Below, in pieces: positions 6,328 through 14,779 of a DNA stretch of 51,527 nt (position 1 is the first letter of the stretch; every line of letters starts with the position of its first letter). The stretch lies in the NCBI GenBank assembly GCA_024688885.1, contig JAILDV010000059.1:1-51527 (forward strand), written 5' to 3'. The position numbers and the translations under genes are program-made. Source of the stretch: Bacteroidaceae bacterium. GTDB lineage: Bacteria > Bacteroidota > Bacteroidia > Bacteroidales > Bacteroidaceae. The notes under the pieces were generated by a model. That model ran no database searches. It was not told the DNA's origin and saw only the letters and a list, made by a program, of their open reading frames with translations.

Positions 6328-7128
6328 TTAGTCGTAAGTGGCGAAGTTGGCGTTGCGGCCGAGGTCGTGGTAAGCATTCTGCAAGAGTGAGGGTGTGATT
6401 TCGAAGTCGCGGTTGATGGGACGGTCTTCATCCTTGAGGGAATGGGAGAACATCCAATCGTAGGTCTGATAGCAGTAGAAGAGGCGTGCAAGACGACCAT
6501 GATTGATGCCGGGCATGCGGGTGTAGATAAGACGTGACTCGTCGCCTGTCTTCTTGATGGCTTCCACCACCCTGTCGGATGCTGAAACGGGCACAGCAGT
6601 GTCAGCAGTGCCATGCACAATCCACATGGGGATGCGAGAAAGTCCGCTAAGGTCTTTCACCGTGGCTCCACCACACATGGCCATGCCTGCGGCGATGCGG
6701 TCGGGATAGGTGGCACACATGTCGAGAGTGCCGTAACCACCAAGACTCATGCCGTAGCAGTAAATGCGGTCACTGTCGATGTGGAAGTTGGCTTCTGCCC
6801 ACTCGATGAGCTTCATGATTTTCTGCGGATTCCATGAGCCACCAGGGTTCTGGGGTGCCAATACGTAGCAGTCGATGGCGCGTCCACGCTTGAGGGCTTC
6901 CATGGGACCATATTTCTTCACCTTGTTCAAGTCGGTGCCGCAAAGGCTGGCTCCGTGCAGGAAGATGAGCAGGGGACGATGAACGCCGTCACTCTCGTCT
7001 TCGTCAGGACGGTAGAACCAGAAGTTGTAACTGCCTGCCACGGTGTTGCGGTAGGCTTTGCTGGTGTCTTGTGCATGACAGACCATGCTGCACAGAAAAA
7101 GCATGGACATGAGGATATATCGAAACAT
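6328..7128 (-). CDS. Secreted alpha/beta-hydrolase esterase
   Basis: This 266-residue protein has a signal peptide ending CHAQ and an alpha/beta hydrolase core: L-I-F-L-H-G near residues 54-59, the nucleophile elbow G-M-S128-L-G-G, D176 in HGTAD, and H210 in NHG. The layout fits the PHB-depolymerase/CE1-like esterase or dipeptidyl-peptidase-like group. Members cleave acyl or feruloyl esters on polysaccharides, or short polyesters; the substrate here is unknown. It shares a divergent promoter region with the first beta-propeller gene. The histidine phosphatase lies downstream on the same strand. Confidence 0.82.
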   Translation of the reverse strand: MFRYILMSMLFLCSMVCHAQDTSKAYRNTVAGSYNFWFYRPDEDESDGVHRPLLIFLHGASLCGTDLNKVKKYGPMEALKRGRAIDCYVLAPQNPGGSWNPQKIMKLIEWAEANFHIDSDRIYCYGMSLGGYGTLDMCATYPDRIAAGMAMCGGATVKDLSGLSRIPMWIVHGTADTAVPVSASDRVVEAIKKTGDESRLIYTRMPGINHGRLARLFYCYQTYDWMFSHSLKDEDRPINRDFEITPSLLQNAYHDLGRNANFATYD

Positions 7129-7157
7129 ATAGTTGAATTTTTAATGAAAATGATGTG

Positions 7158-7186
7158 CAAAGATACGGAAAATTTCTCTACCTTTG
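7158..7186. promoter_or_regulatory. Divergent -7 elements
   Basis: TATCTTTG on the minus strand (7158-7165) serves the esterase, and TACCTTTG on the plus strand (7179-7186) serves the beta-propeller pair. Both match TAnnTTTG and lie 30 bases from the respective start codons. -33 elements are not clear. Confidence 0.6.
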
Positions 7187-7215
7187 CATATCGTTTCCAT
7201 TAAAAAAAGAAAAAA

Positions 7216-8511
7216 ATGAGATTCAAGCAATTACTCGTTCTCTTTTCAGTAGCCCTACCCTTGCTGATGCACGCTCAGTTGGTGCGTCCCAAGATTGGCA
7301 AGACGGCACAGTCTGCTGATGGCCGCATCAGTATCGAACTCATCGGCAAAAAGCAGTTTTATGCTCCAGGCGACAAGACCACGGCTGACCCCGACATCAA
7401 TTCGCCCAAATCGGTGAATGTGCATCCCAACGGCAAGAAGTTCTACGTGAATTCGCTGGAGGGTGCCACCACTGTGGTGTATGACTTCCAGACTTTCAAG
7501 AAGCTGGCTGTCATCAAGCATCAGTTTGACCATACGAAGGATGCCCACTTGTGGAGCAAGCCTTCTGGACTTTATCCTTTCACGCATTATCAGAACAACC
7601 ACCTGAACACTTTCTACGGCAAGCCTGTGGAGAGCACTTTCTCGCATGGCGGAAGGTATCTGTGGGTGCCCTACTACCGTCGTTCGTATGACATCAACGC
7701 ACAGGATCCTTCTGCGGTTGCCATCATCGACACACAGACGGACAAGATTATCCGACTGATGGAGACAGGACCACTGCCCAAGATGATTGCCACGTCGCCT
7801 GACGGCAAGTATGTAGCCATTTCGCATTGGGGAAACAACACGGTGGGCATCATTGACATCAGCAGCACAGATCCGAAGCAATGGAAACACAAGGCGTGCC
7901 ACATCGTGGATTATCAGCTGAAACTGAACTATAGCCTCACCAGTTCCGTGAACCGTGATTCGGGAAGCGGTTATGCGCTGCGCGGCACGGTGTTCACTCC
8001 CGACAACCACTACCTGCTGGTAGGCTGCATGGGTGGTGGTGGCGGCATCGCTGTGATTGACTTGCAGAAGTCGGAGTATCTGGGACGTTTGCAGGGCATG
8101 ATGGCGAATGTGCGCCACTTGGTGCTGAAGAACGGCTATCTGTATCTGAGCATCAACACGGCTGGTTATGTGCAGAAGATTGCGCTGAAGACAATTCTGG
8201 ATGCCATTCCGAAGATGCAGAACAAGCGTGTCACAGTGACGGGTTGGCAGAACTGCAAGGTGGGAGCTGGTGCCCGCACCATCGAGCTGTCGCCTTCCGG
8301 CAAATATATCTTTGCTGCCTGCAACAACGCCAGCGCCCTCTATGTGGTGGATGCACAGGAGATGAAGGTGCTCACAAGCATCCCTTCTGACAGCTATCCT
8401 GTGGGACTGGATGTGTCGAAGGATGGCAAGTATGTGTTCACCACTGCACAGGGACACTCTGGCAAGGGTGGCGGCAATGCTGTGGACATCTTTAAGGTGA
8501 CGTATAAATAG
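7216..8511 (+). CDS. Secreted YVTN-type beta-propeller protein, copy 1
   Basis: The 431-residue protein starts with a signal peptide (MRFKQLLVLFSVALPLLMHAQ). The remainder is built of propeller blades of the YVTN/surface-layer type: NVHPNGKKFYVNS, ATSPDGKYVAIS, LSPSGKYIFAAC and DVSKDGKYVFTT are each followed by a VYDF/VVDA-like strand. These domains form ligand- or protein-binding scaffolds outside the cytoplasm; no catalytic motif is seen. It is followed after 6 nt by a close paralogue, so the two are co-transcribed and came from tandem duplication. Confidence 0.85.
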   Translation: MRFKQLLVLFSVALPLLMHAQLVRPKIGKTAQSADGRISIELIGKKQFYAPGDKTTADPDINSPKSVNVHPNGKKFYVNSLEGATTVVYDFQTFKKLAVIKHQFDHTKDAHLWSKPSGLYPFTHYQNNHLNTFYGKPVESTFSHGGRYLWVPYYRRSYDINAQDPSAVAIIDTQTDKIIRLMETGPLPKMIATSPDGKYVAISHWGNNTVGIIDISSTDPKQWKHKACHIVDYQLKLNYSLTSSVNRDSGSGYALRGTVFTPDNHYLLVGCMGGGGGIAVIDLQKSEYLGRLQGMMANVRHLVLKNGYLYLSINTAGYVQKIALKTILDAIPKMQNKRVTVTGWQNCKVGAGARTIELSPSGKYIFAACNNASALYVVDAQEMKVLTSIPSDSYPVGLDVSKDGKYVFTTAQGHSGKGGGNAVDIFKVTYK

Positions 8512-8517
8512 CTCAAT

Positions 8518-9855
8518 ATGAAAAGGACACTTTCACTTTTAGTTTTTAGTTTTTCACTTTTAGTTTCCACTGCGCAGGTTGCACCCATCACACATCCTGC
8601 CATTGGCACAACCGCCTACAGCAGCGACAGCACGTTCAGCATCAAGCTGATTGGCAAGAAGCAGTATTATGCGCCAACGGAGACGGCAACGGCTGACAAG
8701 GACATCAATTCGCCCAAATCGGTGAACATGCATCCGAATGCCACGAAATACTATGTGAATTCGCTGGAGGGTGCCACCACCATCGTGTATGATTTCAAGA
8801 CAAACGATAAGATGAAGGTGATTCGCCATGATTTCACAGATGCCGACACGGTGCTGCTGGGCAAAAACTTTCAGCCTTTCTACAAGTTCACCCACTACCT
8901 GCCCAATGCAAAACATCCTGCCTCTCCTTTCGGAGGTTGGGGAGCTTTCTACGGCAAGCCTGTGGAGAGTTGCTTCACACATGGAGGAAAGTATCTGTGG
9001 GTGCCTTACTATCGCCGTGACTACGACATCAACGCACAAGACCCTTCTGCTGTCGCCATCATCGATACAGAAACAGACAGCATCATCCGACTGATGGACA
9101 CGGGCCCTCTGCCCAAGATGATTGCTACCTCGCCTGACGGAAAACTCGTTGCCATCACCCAATGGGGTGACAACACGGTGGGCATCATCAACATCGAGAG
9201 CGAGAACCCATTTGACTGGCACTACACCTATCTGGCTGTGATTGACCAGAAACTGAAACTGAACTTCAGCATGACCAAGCAGGTGGACCGTGATGATGAT
9301 AGCGGCTATTGCTTGCGTGGCACAGCATTCACGCCTGACAACCACTACCTGCTGGTGGGTTGCATGGCTGGCAATAACGGCATTGCAGTGGTGGATCTGG
9401 AGAAGATGGAGTATCTGGGACGCATTACAGGCAATATGTATAACTTGCGCCACCTCCTGATTCGTGACGGCTATGTGTATCTGAGCATCAACCGTGACGG
9501 CTACATTCAGCGCATGCCGCTCACGCAGTTCCTTGCTGCCATTCCTAACCTCCAGGCATCAAGCACGAAGACCACCACCCTCTCGGGATGGGAAAACTGC
9601 AAGGTGGGCAATGGTGCCCGCACCATCGAATTCTCACCTGACGGGCGCTACATCTTTGCTGCCTGCAATGCCAGCTCCACGCTCTATGTGGTGGATGCGA
9701 AGCGTTTCCAAGTGGTCACCTCCATGTCTATTGACAGCTATCCTGTGGGACTGGAAGTGTCACTCAACGGGAAATATGTGTTCACGACTTCACAAGGTCG
9801 CAGCAATGGTGGCGGCAACTGCGTGGACATCTTTGAGGTGAACAGGAGCGAATAA
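8518..9855 (+). CDS. Secreted YVTN-type beta-propeller protein, copy 2
   Basis: The 445-residue paralogue of the preceding gene has a signal peptide (MKRTLSLLVFSFSLLVSTAQ) and the same blade order, with long identical stretches such as DINSPKSVN, YVNSLEGATT, VPYYRR-YDINAQDPSAVAII and GPLPKMIATSPDGK. It differs by an extra segment near residues 100-125 (LPNAKHPASPFGGWGAFYGK). Retention of two diverged copies in one operon suggests paired or specialised binding partners. A hairpin and a terminator follow. Confidence 0.85.
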   Translation: MKRTLSLLVFSFSLLVSTAQVAPITHPAIGTTAYSSDSTFSIKLIGKKQYYAPTETATADKDINSPKSVNMHPNATKYYVNSLEGATTIVYDFKTNDKMKVIRHDFTDADTVLLGKNFQPFYKFTHYLPNAKHPASPFGGWGAFYGKPVESCFTHGGKYLWVPYYRRDYDINAQDPSAVAIIDTETDSIIRLMDTGPLPKMIATSPDGKLVAITQWGDNTVGIINIESENPFDWHYTYLAVIDQKLKLNFSMTKQVDRDDDSGYCLRGTAFTPDNHYLLVGCMAGNNGIAVVDLEKMEYLGRITGNMYNLRHLLIRDGYVYLSINRDGYIQRMPLTQFLAAIPNLQASSTKTTTLSGWENCKVGNGARTIEFSPDGRYIFAACNASSTLYVVDAKRFQVVTSMSIDSYPVGLEVSLNGKYVFTTSQGRSNGGGNCVDIFEVNRSE

Positions 9856-9863
9856 GGATATTC

Positions 9864-9999
9864 ACTCAACTTTTGCAAGTTGAGTTCTGGAGGAGTTAAG
9901 GAGTTATCGCTTCGCTAAGGAGTTAAAAGCCAAATGACATGCTGGTGTCAAAGGGTATTGACATAACTCCTTTAACTCCTATAACTCCTTTAACTCCTA
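9864..9999. repeat. Short hairpin and inverted 9-bp repeat set
   Basis: ACTCAACTT-TTGC-AAGTTGAGT (9864-9885) is followed by GGAGTTAAGGAGTTA on the left and, after a loop, AACTCCTTT-type 9-bp units on the right (about 9963-9999), giving an inverted pair. The loop holds ATGCTGGTGTC, close to ATGTTGGTGTC in the loop of the 4761-4833 hairpin. Confidence 0.75.
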
Positions 10000-10023
10000 A
10001 AACAAAACTGAATTATCAAAAGA

Positions 10024-10058
10024 AGTGGGACACACCAACGAGGTGCGCCCCACTTTTT
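10024..10058. terminator. Bidirectional terminator
   Basis: AGTGGGACACACC pairs with GGTGCGCCCCACT (two mismatches) around a 5-base loop. A T-run follows on the plus strand and AAAAG precedes it. It lies between the beta-propeller operon and the efflux operon, which converge here. Confidence 0.75.
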
Positions 10059-10086
10059 CTTTGAGTCCTTTGTAAGGACAGGAATG

Positions 10087-10380
10087 TCAGATGCTCTGCT
10101 CACAATTCCACACGAAAGCACGAAGCCCGAGCATGGGATTGTCGTCATCGTAACGCTTGAGACGCTTGAGCAGAGGTCCCACCTGTGCATCTTCAACCAC
10201 TGTGATGATGGCACTGTTCATGGATGGCCATGCATGGGTGCCAAGATGAGGGTCACCACCTTTAGTGCCACGTCCACCTGCCTGTTCGAGGATGGTGTAT
10301 CCACGCGCATTGGTATCATTCAAGGCTTCCATCACATTCACCTGATGAGCCTGGTCGTATGCTATAAATACTGTCTTCAT
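10087..10380 (-). CDS. PII-like protein of the PG0541 transporter-associated family
   Basis: The 97-residue cytoplasmic protein starts MKTVFIAYDQAHQVNVMEAL and has the alpha/beta ferredoxin-like pattern of the PII superfamily, with a Gly-rich loop (EQAGGRGTKGGDPHLGTH) where PII proteins carry the T-loop, then V-V-E-D and L-L-K-R-L-K-R. It matches my memory of PG0541-type proteins coded next to RND pumps in Bacteroidales. It is the last gene of the efflux operon, 21 bp behind the pump. By analogy to GlnK-AmtB it might bind the transporter, perhaps in response to a nucleotide or other small molecule; this is inference. Confidence 0.75.
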   Translation of the reverse strand: MKTVFIAYDQAHQVNVMEALNDTNARGYTILEQAGGRGTKGGDPHLGTHAWPSMNSAIITVVEDAQVGPLLKRLKRYDDDNPMLGLRAFVWNCEQSI

Positions 10381-10401
10381 ATTATCTGCGTTTTATCGTT
10401 A

Positions 10402-13400
10402 TCATTCCTCCTCAGGACGGAATCTGTTCATAGCGCGCTGGGCGTTCTGCTCCATCACACTGACACGAGTGGAGGAGAGCATCTCTTCTGCTTGATGTTC
10501 CTTCCAGTATGCCTCAAGTTCGCGCTTCTCTTTCATTTGGCGACGACGGCGATTGATACCTACTGCACCGAAGATACAGAACATGGAAGGCACATAAATC
10601 AAGGTCAGGATGGTGGACACTGTCAAACCACCAATGACGGAGATACCCAATGGACGCCACATCTCTGCACCCACACCTTGGTTCACTGCCATTGGCAACA
10701 TACCGAGGATGGTGGTCAATGTGGTCATCAAGATAGGACGAAGACGGGAACGTGCTGCCATGACTGCGGAACGAATCAAGCCGATGCCGCGTTCACGCAA
10801 CAACTGCGTGTAGTCGATGAGCACAATACCATTCTTCACCACAATACCAATCAGCATGATACCTCCCAACATGGACATGATGTTCAAGCTGGTGCCTGTG
10901 AGCATCAAGGCAAGGATGACACCTGATGCCGCAAACGGTACAGAGAGGATGATGATGAATGGGTAGGTCATGGATTCGAATTGGGCTGCCATCACGATGA
11001 ACACCAAGATGATGATCAGGATGCCCAATGTGCCGAGGTCGCGGTTAGAGTCTTGCTGGTCTTCATAAGAACCTGCCACCTGCACCATCACACCTGCGGG
11101 GATGTTCAAGTTAGGATAGAAGGATTCTCCGAGTTCCACACCATCAGAAAGTGCATAACCGTCTGCCAACACAGCATTGACAGTGACGATACGCTGACGG
11201 TCTTTACGTTCGATGGTAGGAGGAATGGCACTTTCACTCACAGAGGCGATGTCGCGCAGACGCACATTCTCACCTCTCGCATTGGTGATGACCATGTTCT
11301 CGATGTCTTCCACAGAACGACGAGCCGTAGGTTCATAACGCACTTTGATGTCATACTCTTCACCGTCCTCACGATAACGGCTCATCACCGAACCATAGAT
11401 GAGAGAACGGACTGCATTGGCTGCTGTTGCCAAACCGATGCCCTGCTGAGCCAATTTATCACGGTCAAAATTCACCACAATTTCTGGCTGGTAGTCGGAA
11501 CGTGAGATGTTCACCTGGGTGATCATTTCATTGGCACGGAACATGTTTGCCATGCGTTCTGCCACCTGATAAGTGGAGTCCATATCGTAGCCGTAGATTT
11601 CAAAAGTGGCAGTTGACTGACCACCCATACCACGACCACCTTGGTTACCACCAAGATTCACCATGTATTTTGCCAATTCCGGAATTTCCTTCAAGTCGGC
11701 ACGCATCTCATCACAAATGGTCGCCAAGCCTTTCTCACGCTTGTTCGACGGCACCATCATGATATTATAGGAAATGATGTGAGAACCATTGTCTGACAAT
11801 GACGAGAAGGTGTTGGCATCACCTGCCTGACCCACCGTGAAGTTACAAGACTGCAAATCCTTGCCATAACGCTGCTGCCATTTCTCCACCAGCGATTTTG
11901 CCAATGCCTCAGCCTTCTCCACACGTGTACCGATTGGCAACTGGAGCGTCACACCGATACGACCGGAGTCGTTGGCAGGGAAGAACTCACTCTTCACACC
12001 CACCACTGCTGCAATACCGAAACTGAGCACGAAGAGCACCACACATCCCGTGATGATGGTCCAACGATGACGTACGGACCAGTTGATGCGCTTCTCATAC
12101 CAAGCATCCAGTTTGTCCAACGCATTGCCGATTGGTCCATAGAACTTCTTGAACAACTTGCTCTGCTTCTTCTTCAGACGGAGCATCTGTGAACAAAGCA
12201 TAGGAGTGAACGAAAGGGCGCTGGTGGTGGAGATGGTCATAATGATACACATCATCCAACCCAACTGCTTGAAGAGCACACCCGTCATACCCGTCACCAT
12301 AGTCAATGGGAAGAACACGGCAATCATGGTCAACGTAGAGGCGATTACGGAGATAGCCACCTCGTTCGTTGCATGGATAGCCGCCTGTTTCGGGTCTGAC
12401 CCTCGTTCAATATGTGTCGTCACGTTCTCCAGCACCACAATGGCATCGTCCACCACGTTACCGATAGCGATGGAGAGACACGACAGAGAAATCATGTTGA
12501 GCGAACCGCCTGTTGCATACAGATAAATGAACGAGGCAATCAACGACATCGGGATTGTAATCACGATGATGGTTGTTGCACGCCATCTGCCCAAGAAGAT
12601 GAACACCACCAATGCCACGAACAGCATGGCGTAGGCAATCGTCTCTTCCAATGTGCCAATGGTATTCAAGATATTGTCTGAAGTATTGACGATGATGCCC
12701 AACTTCACGTCTGAAGGCAGGTTCTGCTGCAACGTCGGCATCAACGCCATCACCTTGTTGGAGATTTCCACGGAGTTGGCACCGCTCTGCTTCTGGACAA
12801 CCACGATGGCACCTTGCACACCATTGGTGAAGGTTCTTTGAGCTCGCTCTTCCACATTATCTACAATGCGGGCAACATCGCGCAGATAGACATTCACACC
12901 ATTGTGAGAACCGACAATCACGTTGAGCATCTGCTTCGGGTCCTCAAATTCACCCTCCACACGCACCACATAAGTCTGTGTACCTACATCGACCGTACCG
13001 TTCGTCACGTTGTGGTTCTCGGCAGAGATGGCACTTGCCACCTGAGTAGGACTCAAGTTGTAAGCCTCCATCTTCTGAGGATTCATGTAGATATTGATTT
13101 CACGCTGGGGAGCACCGACGATACTCACCGTACCCACACCGTCGATACGTGCCAACGGGTTTGCCACGTTGTCGTCAAGTATCTTGTAGAGCGCCTGCTG
13201 CGACTCCTCTGCCTGCACAGAGAGCAACAGGATTGGAATCATGTCTGTAGAGAACTTGAACAGGATTGGTGTCTGTGCATCGTCAGGAAGAGAGTTCGAC
13301 ACCATGTCCAGCTTGTCTCGCACATTGTTCGTCAAGGCGTCAATGTCATAGCCATACTCAAACTCCAGCGTAATCACAGACACGTTCTCACGGCTGTTAC

Positions 13401-13644
13401 TCGTCACGTGCTTGATGTGCTCCACAGAGTTGAGCGTGTTCTCCAACGGACGCGTCACGTTGTTCTCAATATCTTCCGCACTGGCACCCGTATAGTACGT
13501 CATCACCATGATGGTGTTCGTATCAATATCCGGATACAAGTCAATAGGCAACTTGATCAGCGAGAAGATACCCAATATAATCACTGCCAGGAAGCAGAGA
13601 CTGGTCATAATCGGTCTTTTGACCGCACCTTCGTATAGACTCAT
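10402..13644 (-). CDS. RND efflux transporter permease, AcrB/HAE1-like
   Basis: The 1080-residue inner-membrane pump shows the RND layout: TM1, a large periplasmic part (about residues 35-335), TM2-6, TM7, a second periplasmic part and TM8-12. The proton-relay acidic pair is present as G-N-V-V-D399-D400-A-I-V-V-L-E-N. The subdomain motif TYYTGASAEDIENNVTRPLE is typical of the hydrophobe/amphiphile (HAE1) branch rather than metal pumps. It would form a trimer with the adaptor and TolC encoded just upstream and export drugs, bile salts or other amphiphiles. The C-terminal cytoplasmic tail (about 60 residues, highly charged) is longer than in E. coli AcrB and might contact the PII-like partner. 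Confidence 0.93.
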   Translation of the reverse strand: MSLYEGAVKRPIMTSLCFLAVIILGIFSLIKLPIDLYPDIDTNTIMVMTYYTGASAEDIENNVTRPLENTLNSVEHIKHVTSNSRENVSVITLEFEYGYDIDALTNNVRDKLDMVSNSLPDDAQTPILFKFSTDMIPILLLSVQAEESQQALYKILDDNVANPLARIDGVGTVSIVGAPQREINIYMNPQKMEAYNLSPTQVASAISAENHNVTNGTVDVGTQTYVVRVEGEFEDPKQMLNVIVGSHNGVNVYLRDVARIVDNVEERAQRTFTNGVQGAIVVVQKQSGANSVEISNKVMALMPTLQQNLPSDVKLGIIVNTSDNILNTIGTLEETIAYAMLFVALVVFIFLGRWRATTIIVITIPMSLIASFIYLYATGGSLNMISLSCLSIAIGNVVDDAIVVLENVTTHIERGSDPKQAAIHATNEVAISVIASTLTMIAVFFPLTMVTGMTGVLFKQLGWMMCIIMTISTTSALSFTPMLCSQMLRLKKKQSKLFKKFYGPIGNALDKLDAWYEKRINWSVRHRWTIITGCVVLFVLSFGIAAVVGVKSEFFPANDSGRIGVTLQLPIGTRVEKAEALAKSLVEKWQQRYGKDLQSCNFTVGQAGDANTFSSLSDNGSHIISYNIMMVPSNKREKGLATICDEMRADLKEIPELAKYMVNLGGNQGGRGMGGQSTATFEIYGYDMDSTYQVAERMANMFRANEMITQVNISRSDYQPEIVVNFDRDKLAQQGIGLATAANAVRSLIYGSVMSRYREDGEEYDIKVRYEPTARRSVEDIENMVITNARGENVRLRDIASVSESAIPPTIERKDRQRIVTVNAVLADGYALSDGVELGESFYPNLNIPAGVMVQVAGSYEDQQDSNRDLGTLGILIIILVFIVMAAQFESMTYPFIIILSVPFAASGVILALMLTGTSLNIMSMLGGIMLIGIVVKNGIVLIDYTQLLRERGIGLIRSAVMAARSRLRPILMTTLTTILGMLPMAVNQGVGAEMWRPLGISVIGGLTVSTILTLIYVPSMFCIFGAVGINRRRRQMKEKRELEAYWKEHQAEEMLSSTRVSVMEQNAQRAMNRFRPEEE

Positions 13645-13654
13645 AGATTCATTT

Positions 13655-13757
13655 ACAATTTTGTCATTTACAATTTACCATTTTTACAATTTGACGCTCC
13701 TTACAATGAACCTACTCACCGCATGGCAAATTGTAAATTGTCAATTGTCGAATGGTA
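13655..13757. repeat. Inverted short-repeat pair inside the efflux operon
   Basis: TTTACAATTTACCATTTTTACAATTTGAC-like units on the left and CAAATTGTAAATTGTCAATTG..ATGGTAAATT units on the right form an inverted set around a loop containing CCGCATGGCA. It fills nearly all of the gap between the adaptor and pump genes, so it would be in the mRNA. Confidence 0.7.
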
Positions 13758-13759
13758 AA

Positions 13760-14770
13760 TTATTTCACTACTTCCACTTCCTTACCGTTCGCCAAGCGAC
13801 TCTGACCAGCAATCACCACATCGTCGCCAGGATTCACACCACTGAGAATCTCATACTTCTCTCCGATGTGCTTGCCAAGTTCCACTTTGTTGTAGGAAAC
13901 CTTGCCACCTTTATATACATAGACGTAACGATCACCTGCACCAATCTGCTTCACCAAAGCCTCATCAGGCACCAACACGTGGTTCTTGTCGCCAAAGTTC
14001 ACCGTGGCACGTGCGAACATACCAGGGCGCACTTTCTGTCCTGGATTGCTGATAGTCACCTCTACAGGGAACGTGTGTGTTGACTGATCCACTGTAGGAT
14101 AAACAATTGTCACCTTGCCATAGAAAGTCTCACCCTCATAAGCATCCAATTCGATGTCCACAGGCATGCCCTTGAACACCTGCTTGTAATATACTTCGGA
14201 GATGTTCACCATCACCTTCACAGGATTGGTCTGCTCGATGGTCAAGATAGGATTGGCATTGCTATACATGTCGCCACTATCATAGTTGCGGGCAGTCACA
14301 ACACCACTGATGGGAGCAACCAACTGTGTGTTCTGCATCAACTGTCTCAATTGTGTGGAGAGTACATCCAACTGCAATTTTGCATTGTCATACTCAGCCT
14401 TGCTGGCACCACCTACCTGATAGAGCTGTGAGGTGCGGTTGAACTCAATCTTCTGGTTCTCCACCTGCAGCTTCAACTGCTGCAGATTGCTGGCATCCAA
14501 CTGCACGAGCACCTGACCTTTACGCACTTGGTCACCTACATCCACATAGATTTTCTCGATGCGGAATGGAGTGTTCGGTGCGATGTTGTTCTTCACGTCG
14601 CTCTCCACCGTAGCGGTGTAAGTTTCTGTCTGCGGGATATCCTCGCTCGTCACTTTAGCGATTTTCACCTGCGGTTTTGCCTGTTGGGCAGCACCAGCCT
14701 TGTCCTCGCTCTTGCAGGCAACAGCCAAAACGGCAAGAGCGGCAAACGATAAAGTTTTGATGTATTTCAT
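13760..14770 (-). CDS. RND periplasmic adaptor (membrane fusion) lipoprotein
   Basis: The 336-residue protein has a lipoprotein signal (MKYIKTLSFAALAVLAVAC, Cys19). It then shows the adaptor order: beta-barrel start, lipoyl-like half (VGDQVRKGQVLVQLD, about residues 87-101), an alpha-helical hairpin (residues 103-140), the second lipoyl half (APISGVVTARNYDSGD) and a barrel/membrane-proximal region ending GDDVVIAGQSRLANGKEVEVVK. It bridges the pump and TolC. It follows the TolC gene by 9 bp, so the two are translated from one message. Confidence 0.92.
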   Translation of the reverse strand: MKYIKTLSFAALAVLAVACKSEDKAGAAQQAKPQVKIAKVTSEDIPQTETYTATVESDVKNNIAPNTPFRIEKIYVDVGDQVRKGQVLVQLDASNLQQLKLQVENQKIEFNRTSQLYQVGGASKAEYDNAKLQLDVLSTQLRQLMQNTQLVAPISGVVTARNYDSGDMYSNANPILTIEQTNPVKVMVNISEVYYKQVFKGMPVDIELDAYEGETFYGKVTIVYPTVDQSTHTFPVEVTISNPGQKVRPGMFARATVNFGDKNHVLVPDEALVKQIGAGDRYVYVYKGGKVSYNKVELGKHIGEKYEILSGVNPGDDVVIAGQSRLANGKEVEVVK

Positions 14771-14779
14771 ATGTCCTTG

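Noticed and set aside
7255-8457. Minus-strand 400-codon frame opposite the first beta-propeller gene
   Set aside because: Shadow frame caused by codon bias; a similar shadow lies opposite the second propeller gene.
12814-13638. Plus-strand 274-codon His/Arg/Val-rich frame opposite the RND pump
   Set aside because: Composition is the reverse image of the pump gene; no supporting promoter or motif.
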